DNA of 64,000 bases, taken from positions 1 to 64,000 of the forward strand of contig CAILLX010000082.1 in assembly GCA_903835185.1 (NCBI GenBank), written 5' to 3'. This stretch comes from an uncultured bacterium. Its GTDB lineage: Bacteria > Cyanobacteriota > Vampirovibrionia > Obscuribacterales > Obscuribacteraceae. The position numbers were made by a program, and so were the translations under genes. The notes beneath the pieces were generated by a model, which had not been told where the DNA came from, did no database searches, and was given only the letters and a program-made list of their open reading frames with translations. Each line of letters begins with the position of its first letter. Within the stretch, counting starts at the first letter, position 1. Shown here piece after piece: positions 8,916 through 17,224 of the stretch.

Positions 8916-10469
8916 ATGTTATCTGAATTTCGAAATGAATCTTTTACCGACTTTTCCTGCCCTGTCAATCAAGAGGCGATGGTCTCTGCGATTGCTTATG
9001 TCAAGACGCAGCTTGGCAAAGAGTATCCGCTGGTCATAGGCGGTGAGGCGGTTGAAAGTAGCGCTGCAATCATTTCGACTAATCCTGGGGCTCCTCAAGA
9101 GGTGGTAGGCCGGTTTGCCAAGTCCACGAGCCAGAGCGCTGAAGCAGCAATGCAAGCTGCTCTTTCTGCTTTCCAGAGCTGGAGTAAGGTTCCTGCTGTG
9201 CAAAGAGCACGTTGCCTTCTTAAGGCAGCAGCTATTATGCGACGTCGCCGTCTGGAGCTGGCAGCCTGGATAATCTGCGAGATTGGTAAGAACTGGGTAG
9301 AAGCTGATGCTGATGTAGCTGAAGCTATTGACTTCTGCGAGTTCTATGCTCGCGAAATGATTCGCATAAGCCAGCCGCAGCCTCTTGTTCCTTCTGACGG
9401 AGAAGAGAATGACCTTACTTATCTGCCGCTTGGGGTAGGCATTGTCATTCCACCCTGGAATTTCCCGCTTGCTATTCTGGTTGGAATGACCACAGCTTCT
9501 ATCGTGTGTGGCAATACTGTTGTACTAAAACCATCCAGTGAAACGCCTGTTATCGGTTATCAGTTTGTCAAAATCATGGAAGAAGCTGGTTTGCCACCAG
9601 GTGTAATTAATTACCTGCCTGGATCCGGTTCTGAAGTTGGTGACTTCCTGGTGCAACATCCCAAAACCAGATTTGTAGCATTTACCGGCTCAAAGGAGGT
9701 CGGGCTGAGGATTAATGAGCTGGCAGCCAAGACTCAGTCAGGACAGATCTGGATCAAACGGGTTGTCTCTGAGATGGGTGGCAAAGATTCAATTATCATC
9801 GACTCTGGTGTTGATGCCGATCTGGCTGCCGATGGCATTGTCGCCTCAGCTTTTGGCTTCCAGGGGCAGAAATGTTCGGCCTGTTCGCGTGTGATTGTGC
9901 ATAAAGATCTTTATGATCAGGTTCTCGCAAAGGTAGTTGCTGGAACAAAGAAGATAGTGGTGGGACCTGCTGAAGATAAGCGGACTTTTATGGGTCCTGT
10001 AGCTTCGCAGTCAGCTTATAACAGCATCCTCAAATATATTGAGATTGGCAAGAAGGAAGGCCGTTTGATGTGTGGTGGAGAAGCAATCAGCACTGCTCAA
10101 GGCGGCTTTTTTATCCAGCCAACTGTAATTGCTGATGCCAGTCCCACAAGTCGCATTGCCCAGGAAGAGATTTTTGGACCGGTGCTTACTTTCATAAAAG
10201 CGAATAGTTGGCAGCAGGCATTGGAGATTGGCAACAATACTGAATTTGGACTGACCGGTGCAGCCTACTCCACAGATCGCCGCCATCTGGAGCAGGCGCG
10301 GGCAGAGTTTCATGTAGGCAATCTTTATTTGAACCGTAAATGCACCGGAGCGCTGGTTGGTATCCATCCATTTGGTGGTTTCAACATGAGCGGCACCGAC
10401 TCTAAAGGTGGCGGCAGGGATTATCTGTTGCTCTTTACGCAAGCTAAAGTTGTATGCGAGCGTTTTTAG
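8916..10469 (+). CDS. rocA: L-glutamate gamma-semialdehyde (1-pyrroline-5-carboxylate) dehydrogenase
   Basis: About 517 residues from the ATG at 8916, which has TGGAGA 10 nt upstream; an earlier in-frame TTG (8889) is less likely. It is an aldehyde dehydrogenase with GIVIPPWNFPLA (NAD site), KPSSETPV, FTGSKEVG, the general-base motif SEMGGKDS, and the catalytic Cys in GFQGQKCSACSR, the form typical of RocA/PruA2 enzymes. It oxidises glutamate semialdehyde to glutamate with NAD, the second step of proline and arginine catabolism. No proline dehydrogenase gene is in the window. A strong terminator hairpin follows the stop. Confidence 0.9.
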   Translation: MLSEFRNESFTDFSCPVNQEAMVSAIAYVKTQLGKEYPLVIGGEAVESSAAIISTNPGAPQEVVGRFAKSTSQSAEAAMQAALSAFQSWSKVPAVQRARCLLKAAAIMRRRRLELAAWIICEIGKNWVEADADVAEAIDFCEFYAREMIRISQPQPLVPSDGEENDLTYLPLGVGIVIPPWNFPLAILVGMTTASIVCGNTVVLKPSSETPVIGYQFVKIMEEAGLPPGVINYLPGSGSEVGDFLVQHPKTRFVAFTGSKEVGLRINELAAKTQSGQIWIKRVVSEMGGKDSIIIDSGVDADLAADGIVASAFGFQGQKCSACSRVIVHKDLYDQVLAKVVAGTKKIVVGPAEDKRTFMGPVASQSAYNSILKYIEIGKKEGRLMCGGEAISTAQGGFFIQPTVIADASPTSRIAQEEIFGPVLTFIKANSWQQALEIGNNTEFGLTGAAYSTDRRHLEQARAEFHVGNLYLNRKCTGALVGIHPFGGFNMSGTDSKGGGRDYLLLFTQAKVVCERF

Positions 10470-10494
10470 TTTAAATACAACAGCTTGAGAATAT

Positions 10495-10517
10495 GGACGG
10501 CTAGCGGCTGGCCGTCC
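10495..10517. terminator. Terminator hairpin shared by convergent rocA and response-regulator genes
   Basis: Stem GGACGGC (10495-10501) and GCCGTCC (10511-10517) around a 9-nt loop, followed on the plus strand by TTGTCTGGTT. It lies in the 62-base gap between two convergent genes, so it probably ends both transcripts. Confidence 0.65.
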
Positions 10518-10531
10518 TTGTCTGGTTGCAC

Positions 10532-11200
10532 TTATAAGAGACCGCTGCGCAGAGCTTTCACTGCCGCTTGAGTGCGATCAGTGATTGACAGTTTGGACAT
10601 AATGTGGCGCATATGTGATTTGACTGTCTCAATACTGAGAAAGAGTTGTTTGGCGATGGCATTATTGCTCATTCCGTCTACCACAAGCTGTAACACTTCC
10701 AGCTCGCGATCGGATAGAGCAGCCGAGACAGAAGTATCCTTTACTGGTTGAGCCGGCTGTGTGCTGTTGCGTGAGTAAAATGAAAGAACGCGTCCAGCAA
10801 TTCTCGGGTCGAGCCAGCCGGCGCCGCTTGCGACTGCCGAGATTGCCAGTAGCAATGTCTCCAGAGAGGCGTCTTTCAGGCAGTAGCCGTCAGCTCCAGC
10901 TGCAAAAGCGGCAAAGATATCATCATCACGATCATGAGCAGTAAATATGACCACCCTGGAATCAGGAGACAGTTGCTTAATTTTTTTTGTTGCGTCGATG
11001 CCGTCCAGATTTGGCAAGCCTACATCCATAAGGACAACATTTGGTTTGTGTTCAAGCGTGAGATTTACTGCCTGATTCCCGTCTTCGGCTTCGGCGACAA
11101 CGATATAGCCCGGAACGTTATCCAAAAGGATCTTCAGTCCAAATCTTGTCACTGCGTGATCTTCGACAAGCAGGATAGTTAAGGCGCTAATTTCAGACAT
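10532..11200 (-). CDS. NarL/FixJ-family response regulator
   Basis: A 222-residue two-domain regulator. The receiver domain (residues 1-125) has the acidic pair in LLVEDHA, the phosphoacceptor Asp in VVLMDVGLPNLDG, the Thr in VIFTAHD and the Lys in GYCLKDAS. A linker leads to a LuxR-type helix-turn-helix (LSDRELEVLQLV, then SIETVKSHMRHIMSKL). It would bind DNA after phosphorylation by a sensor kinase. No kinase is adjacent; the hybrid kinase at 54.6 kb carries its own receivers. The ATG follows AGGA. Confidence 0.93.
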   Translation of the reverse strand: MSEISALTILLVEDHAVTRFGLKILLDNVPGYIVVAEAEDGNQAVNLTLEHKPNVVLMDVGLPNLDGIDATKKIKQLSPDSRVVIFTAHDRDDDIFAAFAAGADGYCLKDASLETLLLAISAVASGAGWLDPRIAGRVLSFYSRNSTQPAQPVKDTSVSAALSDRELEVLQLVVDGMSNNAIAKQLFLSIETVKSHMRHIMSKLSITDRTQAAVKALRSGLL

Positions 11201-11556
11201 GGCTTCCTATTTCCTGCCCCGGTGTCCGGTTGGTTGGCAAGAGCACTTGCTTATTAAGTTTAGACTTAGGAAGTGAACTGCTGCAACTTGTTCTTATTAC
11301 AACTAAATCGACTGATATCCTGTCCAAACGGCGACAATCATACTGTAGTTGCTGCATTATTCGGTCACCTTTATAACTATCATATACAAGAAGAACAAGT
11401 CGATGCAATCGGTCTGCGCATCTGTGTGATTGCCTGGGAATTTACCAGGGTGTGCTTTTCGGGGTGAAACTGGTTGCCAGTAGCAGCCTTCTGTTAAACT
11501 ACTATGGTTGAAATTGCTGGATATCGCAAGGTAGTCAGCTAGATTCGGAGGGATAC
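11201..11556. other. Divergent promoter region between the response regulator and ylqD
   Basis: A 356-base gap between two diverging genes. Open frames inside it (such as 11273-11467 plus) have no ribosome site or recognisable protein. It should contain both promoters, but I see no convincing -35/-10 pair; TTGCCA near 11472 with TAAACT 15 nt later is the best weak candidate for ylqD. Confidence 0.4.
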
Positions 11557-11994
11557 ATGGTAGAAACCATTCAACTCATACGGCAGATTGCTGTTAAAGC
11601 AATTGTCACTGAGAACTTCAAGAACCAGGTGGGCGCCGAGATCCAGCGCAACTTGCAGCAGATTGATGCCGAACTTCAGCAATTAGAATTTAAGGGCAAG
11701 CGGGCTATTGCCGATATTGAAAAACGTAGCGCTCAGCCGCTGGCTGCCGAGACTAGAGTGCAGATTGACACGATAAGGAATCAGGTAGAAGCTGAAAAAT
11801 TGCGACTGCTACAACTGAGAGAAGAGATGCAGGGGCAGAGCCAGGCTCTCTCTGAACTGCCTTTAGGAAGTGTAGTAACACAATTCACTGTTGAAAATCC
11901 GGTTGATGTGCGCGTAGGCGAAAATATTTTCCAGCGTCTGGAAGGTGGCGAGATCCTGGTCAAAGATGGTGTTATTCAGGAGATCAGGGTTTAA
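11557..11994 (+). CDS. ylqD: YlqD-family protein
   Basis: A 145-residue protein matching the YlqD family, a conserved family of unknown function found in cyanobacteria and Firmicutes. It starts with a short strand region (TIQLIRQIAVKAIVTENFK). Residues 25-100 are Gln/Glu-rich and strongly helical, probably a coiled coil. The end is a compact beta region (FTVENPVDVRVGENIFQRL, then GGEILVKDGVIQEI). The ribosome site GGAGGG lies 5 nt before the ATG. The name comes from family resemblance only. It converges on the sigma factor gene with a 16-base gap. Confidence 0.75.
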   Translation: MVETIQLIRQIAVKAIVTENFKNQVGAEIQRNLQQIDAELQQLEFKGKRAIADIEKRSAQPLAAETRVQIDTIRNQVEAEKLRLLQLREEMQGQSQALSELPLGSVVTQFTVENPVDVRVGENIFQRLEGGEILVKDGVIQEIRV

Positions 11995-12010
11995 TCAGAG
12001 CTGTTGTTCC

Positions 12011-13039
12011 TCAAATCTCTAGATACTCTTTCAGTCTGGAAGTGGTACTTGACTGTCTTAAGCAACGCAGTGCCTTAAGCTCGATCTGTCTGGTACGTTC
12101 CCGGGTCAGTCCGACAATTCTGCCTACCTGCTCAAGGGTGCGCTGATGACCGTCGTTCAGCCCAAAACGCAAGATGAGAATCTCGCGTTCTCTTGGTGTG
12201 AGTGTGGAGAGTACGCTGCGAATATCGCGTGACATTAACTGCGTCTCTGTGGATACTTCAGGCGGGACAGAGTTTTCATCTTCAACCAGCTCGGCTAATG
12301 AATTGTCCTCCTCTCCGCCATAAGGCGTGTCTAAAGATAGTGGCAGTCTGTTGGCTGCCAGAATCTCCTTGACCTTGTGTATTGATACTGCCAGAGCAGA
12401 AGCAAGCTCATCCAGGTTGGGTCTTCTGCCCAGCTCTTGTGAGAGCCGCCGTGTAGCCTTGCGCAGATTGTTTATTGTCTCAACCATATGGACTGGAACA
12501 CGGATTGTTCTTGACTTGTCAGCTAAAGCTCTGGTAATGCCTTGCCGTATCCACCAGGTTGCATAGGTGGAGAATTTATAGCCTCGTTCGGCATCGTACT
12601 TCTCTGCTGCTCTAATTAGTCCTAAATTGCCTTCCTGAATTAAATCGAGGAATGGTAATCCTCTTCCCTGGTACTTCTTGGCTACACTTACTACTAAACG
12701 CAGATTGGCTTGAATGAGCCTTTTTTTTGCTTGTTTATCGCCTTCAGCTATGCGGCGTGCCAGTTCAATCTCCTCCTTTGCTGTGAGCAGTTTGATTCGA
12801 CCTATGGAACGTAGATAAAGTTGAACTGAATCTTCACCAGGAAGCTTATGTAGCCCACCTTCTACTGATTCTTGAGCTCCTGCATCATCTTCCTCAACTA
12901 GCGGCTGCCCTTCTTCGGCAACGAATTTCAAGCCGCCATAGCCACCATAAAGCTCATCTTCAAGAGACAATTCATCAATTGTTTGTACATTTCTTTTTAG
13001 CATGCTTTTGAATCTCAGCAACGCATTAGGAACGGCCAT
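12011..13039 (-). CDS. RNA polymerase sigma-70 family factor (RpoD/SigA-like, group 1 or 2)
   Basis: A 342-residue sigma factor. After a 60-residue acidic N-terminal part come region 1.2 ([17 protein letters not shown]), region 2 ([37 protein letters not shown], then [16 protein letters not shown]), region 3 ([15 protein letters not shown]) and region 4 ([15 protein letters not shown], with [22 protein letters not shown]). It directs RNA polymerase to -10/-35 promoters. The conserved regions are those of primary and closely related group 2 factors; cyanobacterial relatives usually have several. Which group this is cannot be decided here. The start at 13039 lacks a strong ribosome site, and ATG at codon 13 is an alternative. 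Confidence 0.9.
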   Translation of the reverse strand: MAVPNALLRFKSMLKRNVQTIDELSLEDELYGGYGGLKFVAEEGQPLVEEDDAGAQESVEGGLHKLPGEDSVQLYLRSIGRIKLLTAKEEIELARRIAEGDKQAKKRLIQANLRLVVSVAKKYQGRGLPFLDLIQEGNLGLIRAAEKYDAERGYKFSTYATWWIRQGITRALADKSRTIRVPVHMVETINNLRKATRRLSQELGRRPNLDELASALAVSIHKVKEILAANRLPLSLDTPYGGEEDNSLAELVEDENSVPPEVSTETQLMSRDIRSVLSTLTPREREILILRFGLNDGHQRTLEQVGRIVGLTRERTRQIELKALRCLRQSSTTSRLKEYLEI

Positions 13040-13305
13040 TTGTAAGTTAAGGACTCAACGACTTTCACCTCTTTTTTTAGGACAAATTGGTCATCGTGTA
13101 TTGCGGCTTACTTGCTGGTCTCAACTCCTTCAGGCAGACGCCCCTACCTATTAAAAGGTTCCAACGAGGCAAGCATAATAGGAGAAACACTGAGCTTTAT
13201 TAGGGGGTATGCCTATTTCACTAAGGATGATAAAAAGGTTGCCTGCTTAACTGATAGTGACAGGTTGAAGTTTCAATCTCTTTCTGGAAGTTACAAGCAA
13301 GATAT

Positions 13306-14298
13306 TTATTTGATGCGACCGTAGCTGTGCAGTCCAGCCAGCCCAAGTGCGCTAAAACCAAGATAAGTGAGCAGAGTTAAAATCATTGCCGCTACAGCCA
13401 CTACAGACAGCTGCCCAGTTGTGCAAAAACGCTTTATTCTCAGGTGAATATAGGTTGCATAACTTAGCCAGGTGACAAGCGCCATAGATTCTTTAGGGTC
13501 CCATGACCAGTAGCTGCCCCAGGCATGGTTGGCCCAGAGCGCTCCAGTTATGATGCCGACAGTTAGCAGAGGCAGTCCGATCAAAACTGCGCGCTGGGCA
13601 ACTTCATCGTATAGATCGCTTGCCTTTTCATCGACTGCGCAGCTCTGGATCTGTCTCAAGTTAAGCCAGCTAGCTGTAAGTCCGACTAGACTGCCGCCTA
13701 CAAACACTCCTTGCAGGACAGCTGTGTTGATATTAGTGTAAGTACCCAGCCCAATGGCAATAATAGCCATGGCAAGGGCGCCGGCTGCGCCGGCAACTGA
13801 CAGCTTTGCTCCTTGTGCCCAGAGGGCAGCCAGGCTGGCCAAACCAGAGAGCAAAAAAAGAGCATAAGAAGCTATGAGCGGCGGGACGTGGATCTGGCGC
13901 CAATAGCTTACCAGCGCTGGAGCCAGCGGGCTCATATCATGCTGGCTGGCTGGCAGCCAGCTGCCATAAAGGAAGACTGTGGCTATGCTGAGACTGGCTA
14001 GCCAGCCCAGCTGTCTGATTGGATAAAGCTTGCCCAGACAAAGAAAGCCGCCTGCAGTCGACCAGGCAAACCATAAAAGTGATTCGTAAAGGTTGGAGAG
14101 TGGGAATCGCCCCGAAGCTATACCGCGAGCGACGATTGCTGCTGTCATGGCAATAAAAGCTACTGCCAGGGTGAGCATACCCAACTTAAGCATTGTTTGT
14201 TGTAGTCGCCGCAGAGCGGCAGAACCAATAAATATCCAGAAGGCTAAGATAGATGCAATTCCTGCTGTATTGGCTGCAGCAAACTGAAGTTCAAACAT
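13306..14298 (-). CDS. ccsA: System II cytochrome c biogenesis protein CcsA (ResC-like)
   Basis: About 330 residues from the ATG at 14298 (AAGG upstream). A polytopic membrane protein with about eight membrane segments and the tryptophan-rich haem-handling motif WGSYWSWDPKESMALVTWL near residue 240. With ResB/Ccs1 it carries haem across the membrane and attaches it to apocytochromes c. Its start overlaps the end of resB by 8 bases (ATGTTTGA), implying translational coupling. The presence of this pair indicates that the organism makes c-type cytochromes. Confidence 0.93.
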   Translation of the reverse strand: MFELQFAAANTAGIASILAFWIFIGSAALRRLQQTMLKLGMLTLAVAFIAMTAAIVARGIASGRFPLSNLYESLLWFAWSTAGGFLCLGKLYPIRQLGWLASLSIATVFLYGSWLPASQHDMSPLAPALVSYWRQIHVPPLIASYALFLLSGLASLAALWAQGAKLSVAGAAGALAMAIIAIGLGTYTNINTAVLQGVFVGGSLVGLTASWLNLRQIQSCAVDEKASDLYDEVAQRAVLIGLPLLTVGIITGALWANHAWGSYWSWDPKESMALVTWLSYATYIHLRIKRFCTTGQLSVVAVAAMILTLLTYLGFSALGLAGLHSYGRIK

Positions 14299-15661
14299 TT
14301 TCTTGCCTTGCTGTGTCTTGCTCAATGGAAGCGATAATTTTTGCCAGGTCGCCTGCAAATGATCTCTGTCCTTTAAGAGAAGTGGCTCCTATAGAAAGGA
14401 TGCTTGATGATGAGAGGCTTGTCGTCCTGGCAGGGTCGCTGGCGGCCCAGAGCTGTCTGTGAGGCATTGCTGCCAGCGTTGTGCCTGCTGTTATGAAAAA
14501 GAAGGAGAGCAGGACGAGCAGGTAGCCAGGGTCGGACTTATACTGCAGCCCGGTAACTGGGATTACGTCCTTATAGACAAGTTTCACAGAGCCGAGCCTG
14601 ACAGTTCCGCCACGAGCAATTGCAGTTATCAATCTAGGTGAGCTCAAGCGCGGTAAATCAGCAAAAATTTGCAGCGGTGCATCCTGTCCGCTCAAAGCGA
14701 AAATTAAGTGAAAGCCTTGAGCAATAGGAAGCAGCGCTACATATGTTGAACCTACCTGCTTTAGATCGAGAGATAATGCGCGACTGTCCAAGTTGACAAT
14801 TAGTTCGCCCAACCCCCAGCCCGACTGATAAATGTCCACACCGGCGTGAGAAAGTGGATTGTTTACTGCAATCTCTTTTGTGCGCAAAGTTTTGCCTGAA
14901 GAGTCTACAATAGTGAGCTTGCTGAGCCACTGCTTGGGCTCGCCTGTTGGGTAGTTGACCTGACGTGTGCTGTCGCATCTCACATGCCAGGTGGGAAGCT
15001 TACCAAACCAGAGCCGGCTATGTTCAGATGAATTGAAAGTGAGGCTGCCACCTGGTGATGTTTCTTTGAAGCCAGAGAATCCTGTCAATGAAGAGATTGA
15101 GACTGCAAGCAAGAGTATAAGCAGTCCGATATGTGTTACAGCTGGAGCGAGAAGACTTATCTTACCCCGCTCTGCAGCCAGCTGCCTGTCAGTCAGAATC
15201 ACCTTGTAACCAGCGGACTTAAGCTGTTTGGTTAGCTGCTGAAGCAAAACCTCTGGTGCCGCTGGTAGTTCTAGAGTTCTAAATATAGGCTGGTTAGCAA
15301 TCTTGCAGGCTGTCAGTAATCCTTGCGGCTGAAAAGCTGCCTTAAGCTTAGGCAAGGTGCGCTCAACACTGCATGCCACCAGGTTGACAGTAAGCAAAGC
15401 TATGATGCTCACCAACCAGAGGCTGTGAAAAACATCGGTCAGTCCGCAGCAACGCAAAATGCCTGCATTGCTGGGTCCGCACCAATCCAACACCTTACTC
15501 CAACCAACTGCAGGCTCTTGCGGGACCCAGGCGCCTGCAAGTATGGTGGCACCGAGGGCAACGAGAAGTAAGATTGTCAGCCTAACCGAGGCTACAGCAG
15601 CCAGTTTGTTCCGAGAGGTCGGCTGAGCTTTTAGTGGTGGTGTGGCTGTGGTTGTGGTCAA
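14291..15661 (-). CDS. resB: Cytochrome c biogenesis protein ResB (Ccs1)
   Basis: A 456-residue membrane protein of the ResB/Ccs1 family. N-terminal membrane segments (VRLTILLLVALGATILAGAW; SLWLVSIIALLTVNLVAC) are followed by another pair near residue 175, a large extracytoplasmic domain, and a last membrane segment (YLLVLLSFFFITAGTTLAAM). The family partners CcsA in haem delivery. It lies between a polyprenyl synthase gene (123-base gap) and ccsA (8-base overlap), all on the minus strand. Confidence 0.92.
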   Translation of the reverse strand: MTTTTATPPLKAQPTSRNKLAAVASVRLTILLLVALGATILAGAWVPQEPAVGWSKVLDWCGPSNAGILRCCGLTDVFHSLWLVSIIALLTVNLVACSVERTLPKLKAAFQPQGLLTACKIANQPIFRTLELPAAPEVLLQQLTKQLKSAGYKVILTDRQLAAERGKISLLAPAVTHIGLLILLLAVSISSLTGFSGFKETSPGGSLTFNSSEHSRLWFGKLPTWHVRCDSTRQVNYPTGEPKQWLSKLTIVDSSGKTLRTKEIAVNNPLSHAGVDIYQSGWGLGELIVNLDSRALSLDLKQVGSTYVALLPIAQGFHLIFALSGQDAPLQIFADLPRLSSPRLITAIARGGTVRLGSVKLVYKDVIPVTGLQYKSDPGYLLVLLSFFFITAGTTLAAMPHRQLWAASDPARTTSLSSSSILSIGATSLKGQRSFAGDLAKIIASIEQDTARQENV

Positions 15662-15784
15662 CTCTTCTTGGCTCCTTGCTTCCTGGAGCTCCTTGCGTTC
15701 TAAATGTTTTGCCTTTGCAGCATTTCCTTGATTATAGTTGGAGCGCCAGAGCTCGTTTGCGTGTCATTGTTGCCATAGGCATTG

Positions 15785-16816
15785 TCAGTGAGTGCGTTCC
15801 AGTAGCAGGTCGATCATAGATGCTAATGAATCTTTATAAGGTGATGCTGTCAACAGTTTGAGCGCATCTTTGCTCTTGCTGGCATAATTGCGGGCCAGTT
15901 TGACAGTCTGTTCGACCCCGCCATTGTCTTTGATTATGCTCAGAGCAACAGCTGCACCGCCTGGTTGAGACACTGCCCGCGTCTTGATGAGCGTCTCCAG
16001 CTCACGTGATGCTGCGTTATTTTGTTGGAGCACAAAGAGTGCCGGAGCTGTGAGAATGCCTTGAGCCAGGTCGCTGCCTGCCGGCTTGCCGAGCGTACTT
16101 TCACTGCTGGTGACATCGAGAAGGTCATCGACAATCTGAAAGCAGATTCCTAAATTGGTGCCATACTGCCTCATTGCCTCAACAGTTTCAGCCGGTGCAA
16201 GATTGAGGATAGGACCGCTGTGGCAACCAGCAGAAAATAAAGATGCTGTCTTGCAGATAGACTTTTGCATATATGCCTGCCAGTTGACCTGGCAGACAAA
16301 CTGTTGGTTCATCTGTTTAATCTCGCCAGCACAGAGATCTCCTAAAACCTGTCCGTAGATCCCGACTATGGCAGGGTTTTGCAGACGAGCCAGACAGATA
16401 GATGCTTGAGCAAAGAGAAGATCGCCTACAAGCACTGCCAGTTTGTCATTCCATCTGCGATTGACTGTCTCCTGCCCGCGTCGCACAGAAGCTTTGTCTA
16501 TGACATCGTCATGAACCAGGCTGGCGGTATGAATCAGTTCAGTGAGGACTGCAAGAATAATATGATTTTGAGTGAATTTGGCTCCGGCGCCCAGTGTTGC
16601 TCCAGAGGACAATAAGACCAGTCCTGGGCGGATACGTTTGCCGCCTGTACTGAAAACCTGGCTGAGAAGTGTGGCGACAAATGGGCTGTCATCGACCAGA
16701 TTGCTGCGTAGAGACTCTTCGACCTGCTTGAACTCAGTGGCAACAGGCTCGAACAAAGCGGACAGCTCAAAAGGAGTTGTTGCTTCCGCAGTGTGAGAAC
16801 TTAGTGTGCCGGTCAT
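15785..16816 (-). CDS. Long-chain trans-polyprenyl diphosphate synthase
   Basis: A 343-residue isoprenyl diphosphate synthase. GGKRIRPGLVLL precedes the first Asp-rich motif DDVID (in LIHTASLVHDDVIDKASVRRG). The second Asp-rich motif is DDLLD (in CFQIVDDLLDVTSS), followed by GKPAGSDLAQG. These bind magnesium and the allylic and homoallylic substrates. The family extends isopentenyl units to C40-C50 chains, used as quinone side chains (IspB or solanesyl diphosphate synthase). Product length cannot be fixed by eye. AGGAAAG precedes the ATG. Being beside cytochrome c genes fits a respiratory quinone role. Confidence 0.88.
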   Translation of the reverse strand: MTGTLSSHTAEATTPFELSALFEPVATEFKQVEESLRSNLVDDSPFVATLLSQVFSTGGKRIRPGLVLLSSGATLGAGAKFTQNHIILAVLTELIHTASLVHDDVIDKASVRRGQETVNRRWNDKLAVLVGDLLFAQASICLARLQNPAIVGIYGQVLGDLCAGEIKQMNQQFVCQVNWQAYMQKSICKTASLFSAGCHSGPILNLAPAETVEAMRQYGTNLGICFQIVDDLLDVTSSESTLGKPAGSDLAQGILTAPALFVLQQNNAASRELETLIKTRAVSQPGGAAVALSIIKDNGGVEQTVKLARNYASKSKDALKLLTASPYKDSLASMIDLLLERTH

Positions 16817-17052
16817 CTTTCCTACTCGACTGTCGAGATTGCTTAGCTTTTCATAACCAGCACAGTTTAGTCAACAAAGCGTGCGCTAATCTGCAATCGG
16901 CCGATGTCATAGCAAACTGGAAAGAGCTTCTCGGGAGGCAGTACTGGCGGCTTGACAGGAAAGGAGCTTGCCTGCTTGTTGCAAACTTTCCCAAAGCCAA
17001 TCACGAACGCCTTGCAGGAAGCTGCAGCCTGGCTGTGTGGGCGGAACATGCA
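16817..17052. other. Non-coding stretch before the 63-bp repeats
   Basis: Left part of the 408-base gap between the polyprenyl synthase start and the glycosyltransferase stop. No gene is convincing; a plus-strand open frame (16777-17232) spans it only because the repeat length is a multiple of three. It must contain the polyprenyl synthase promoter, which I cannot place. Confidence 0.4.
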
Positions 17053-17178
17053 ATGCTGTGGTGTAGGGGTGCGTTGGGGCGCGCCAGCTGGGCGGTGTTC
17101 GAGTCGCCGCTACCGATGCTGTGGTGTAGAGGCGCGTTGGGACGCGCCAGCTGGGCGGCGTTCGAGTCGCCGCTACGG
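17053..17178. repeat. Two tandem 63-bp GC-rich structured repeats
   Basis: Copies at 17053-17115 and 17116-17178 differ at four internal positions, all transitions. Each can fold as GTAG...CTAC closing two hairpins: GGCGCG/CGCGCC and GCGGCG/CGCCGC, the latter with a 7-nt loop TTCGAGT. The two stem differences turn G-C into G-U pairs, and the other two fall in a loop and a junction. The pairing is thus kept in both copies. It resembles REP-type intergenic elements. It lies downstream of the glycosyltransferase gene. Confidence 0.75.
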
Positions 17179-17224
17179 GTTGCCCCTAGGCACGAGGTGA
17201 GCTATCGTTGCTCAAGAGGAACGG

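Noticed and set aside
13112-13324. Plus-strand 70-codon frame between sigma factor and ccsA
   Set aside because: No ribosome site; it runs into the ccsA 3' end on the opposite strand and has no recognisable features.
17053-17178. tRNA-like element (TTCGAGT T-loop)
   Set aside because: Only a T-arm-like hairpin is present; there is no acceptor stem, D-arm or anticodon arm of proper length, and the unit is tandemly repeated.
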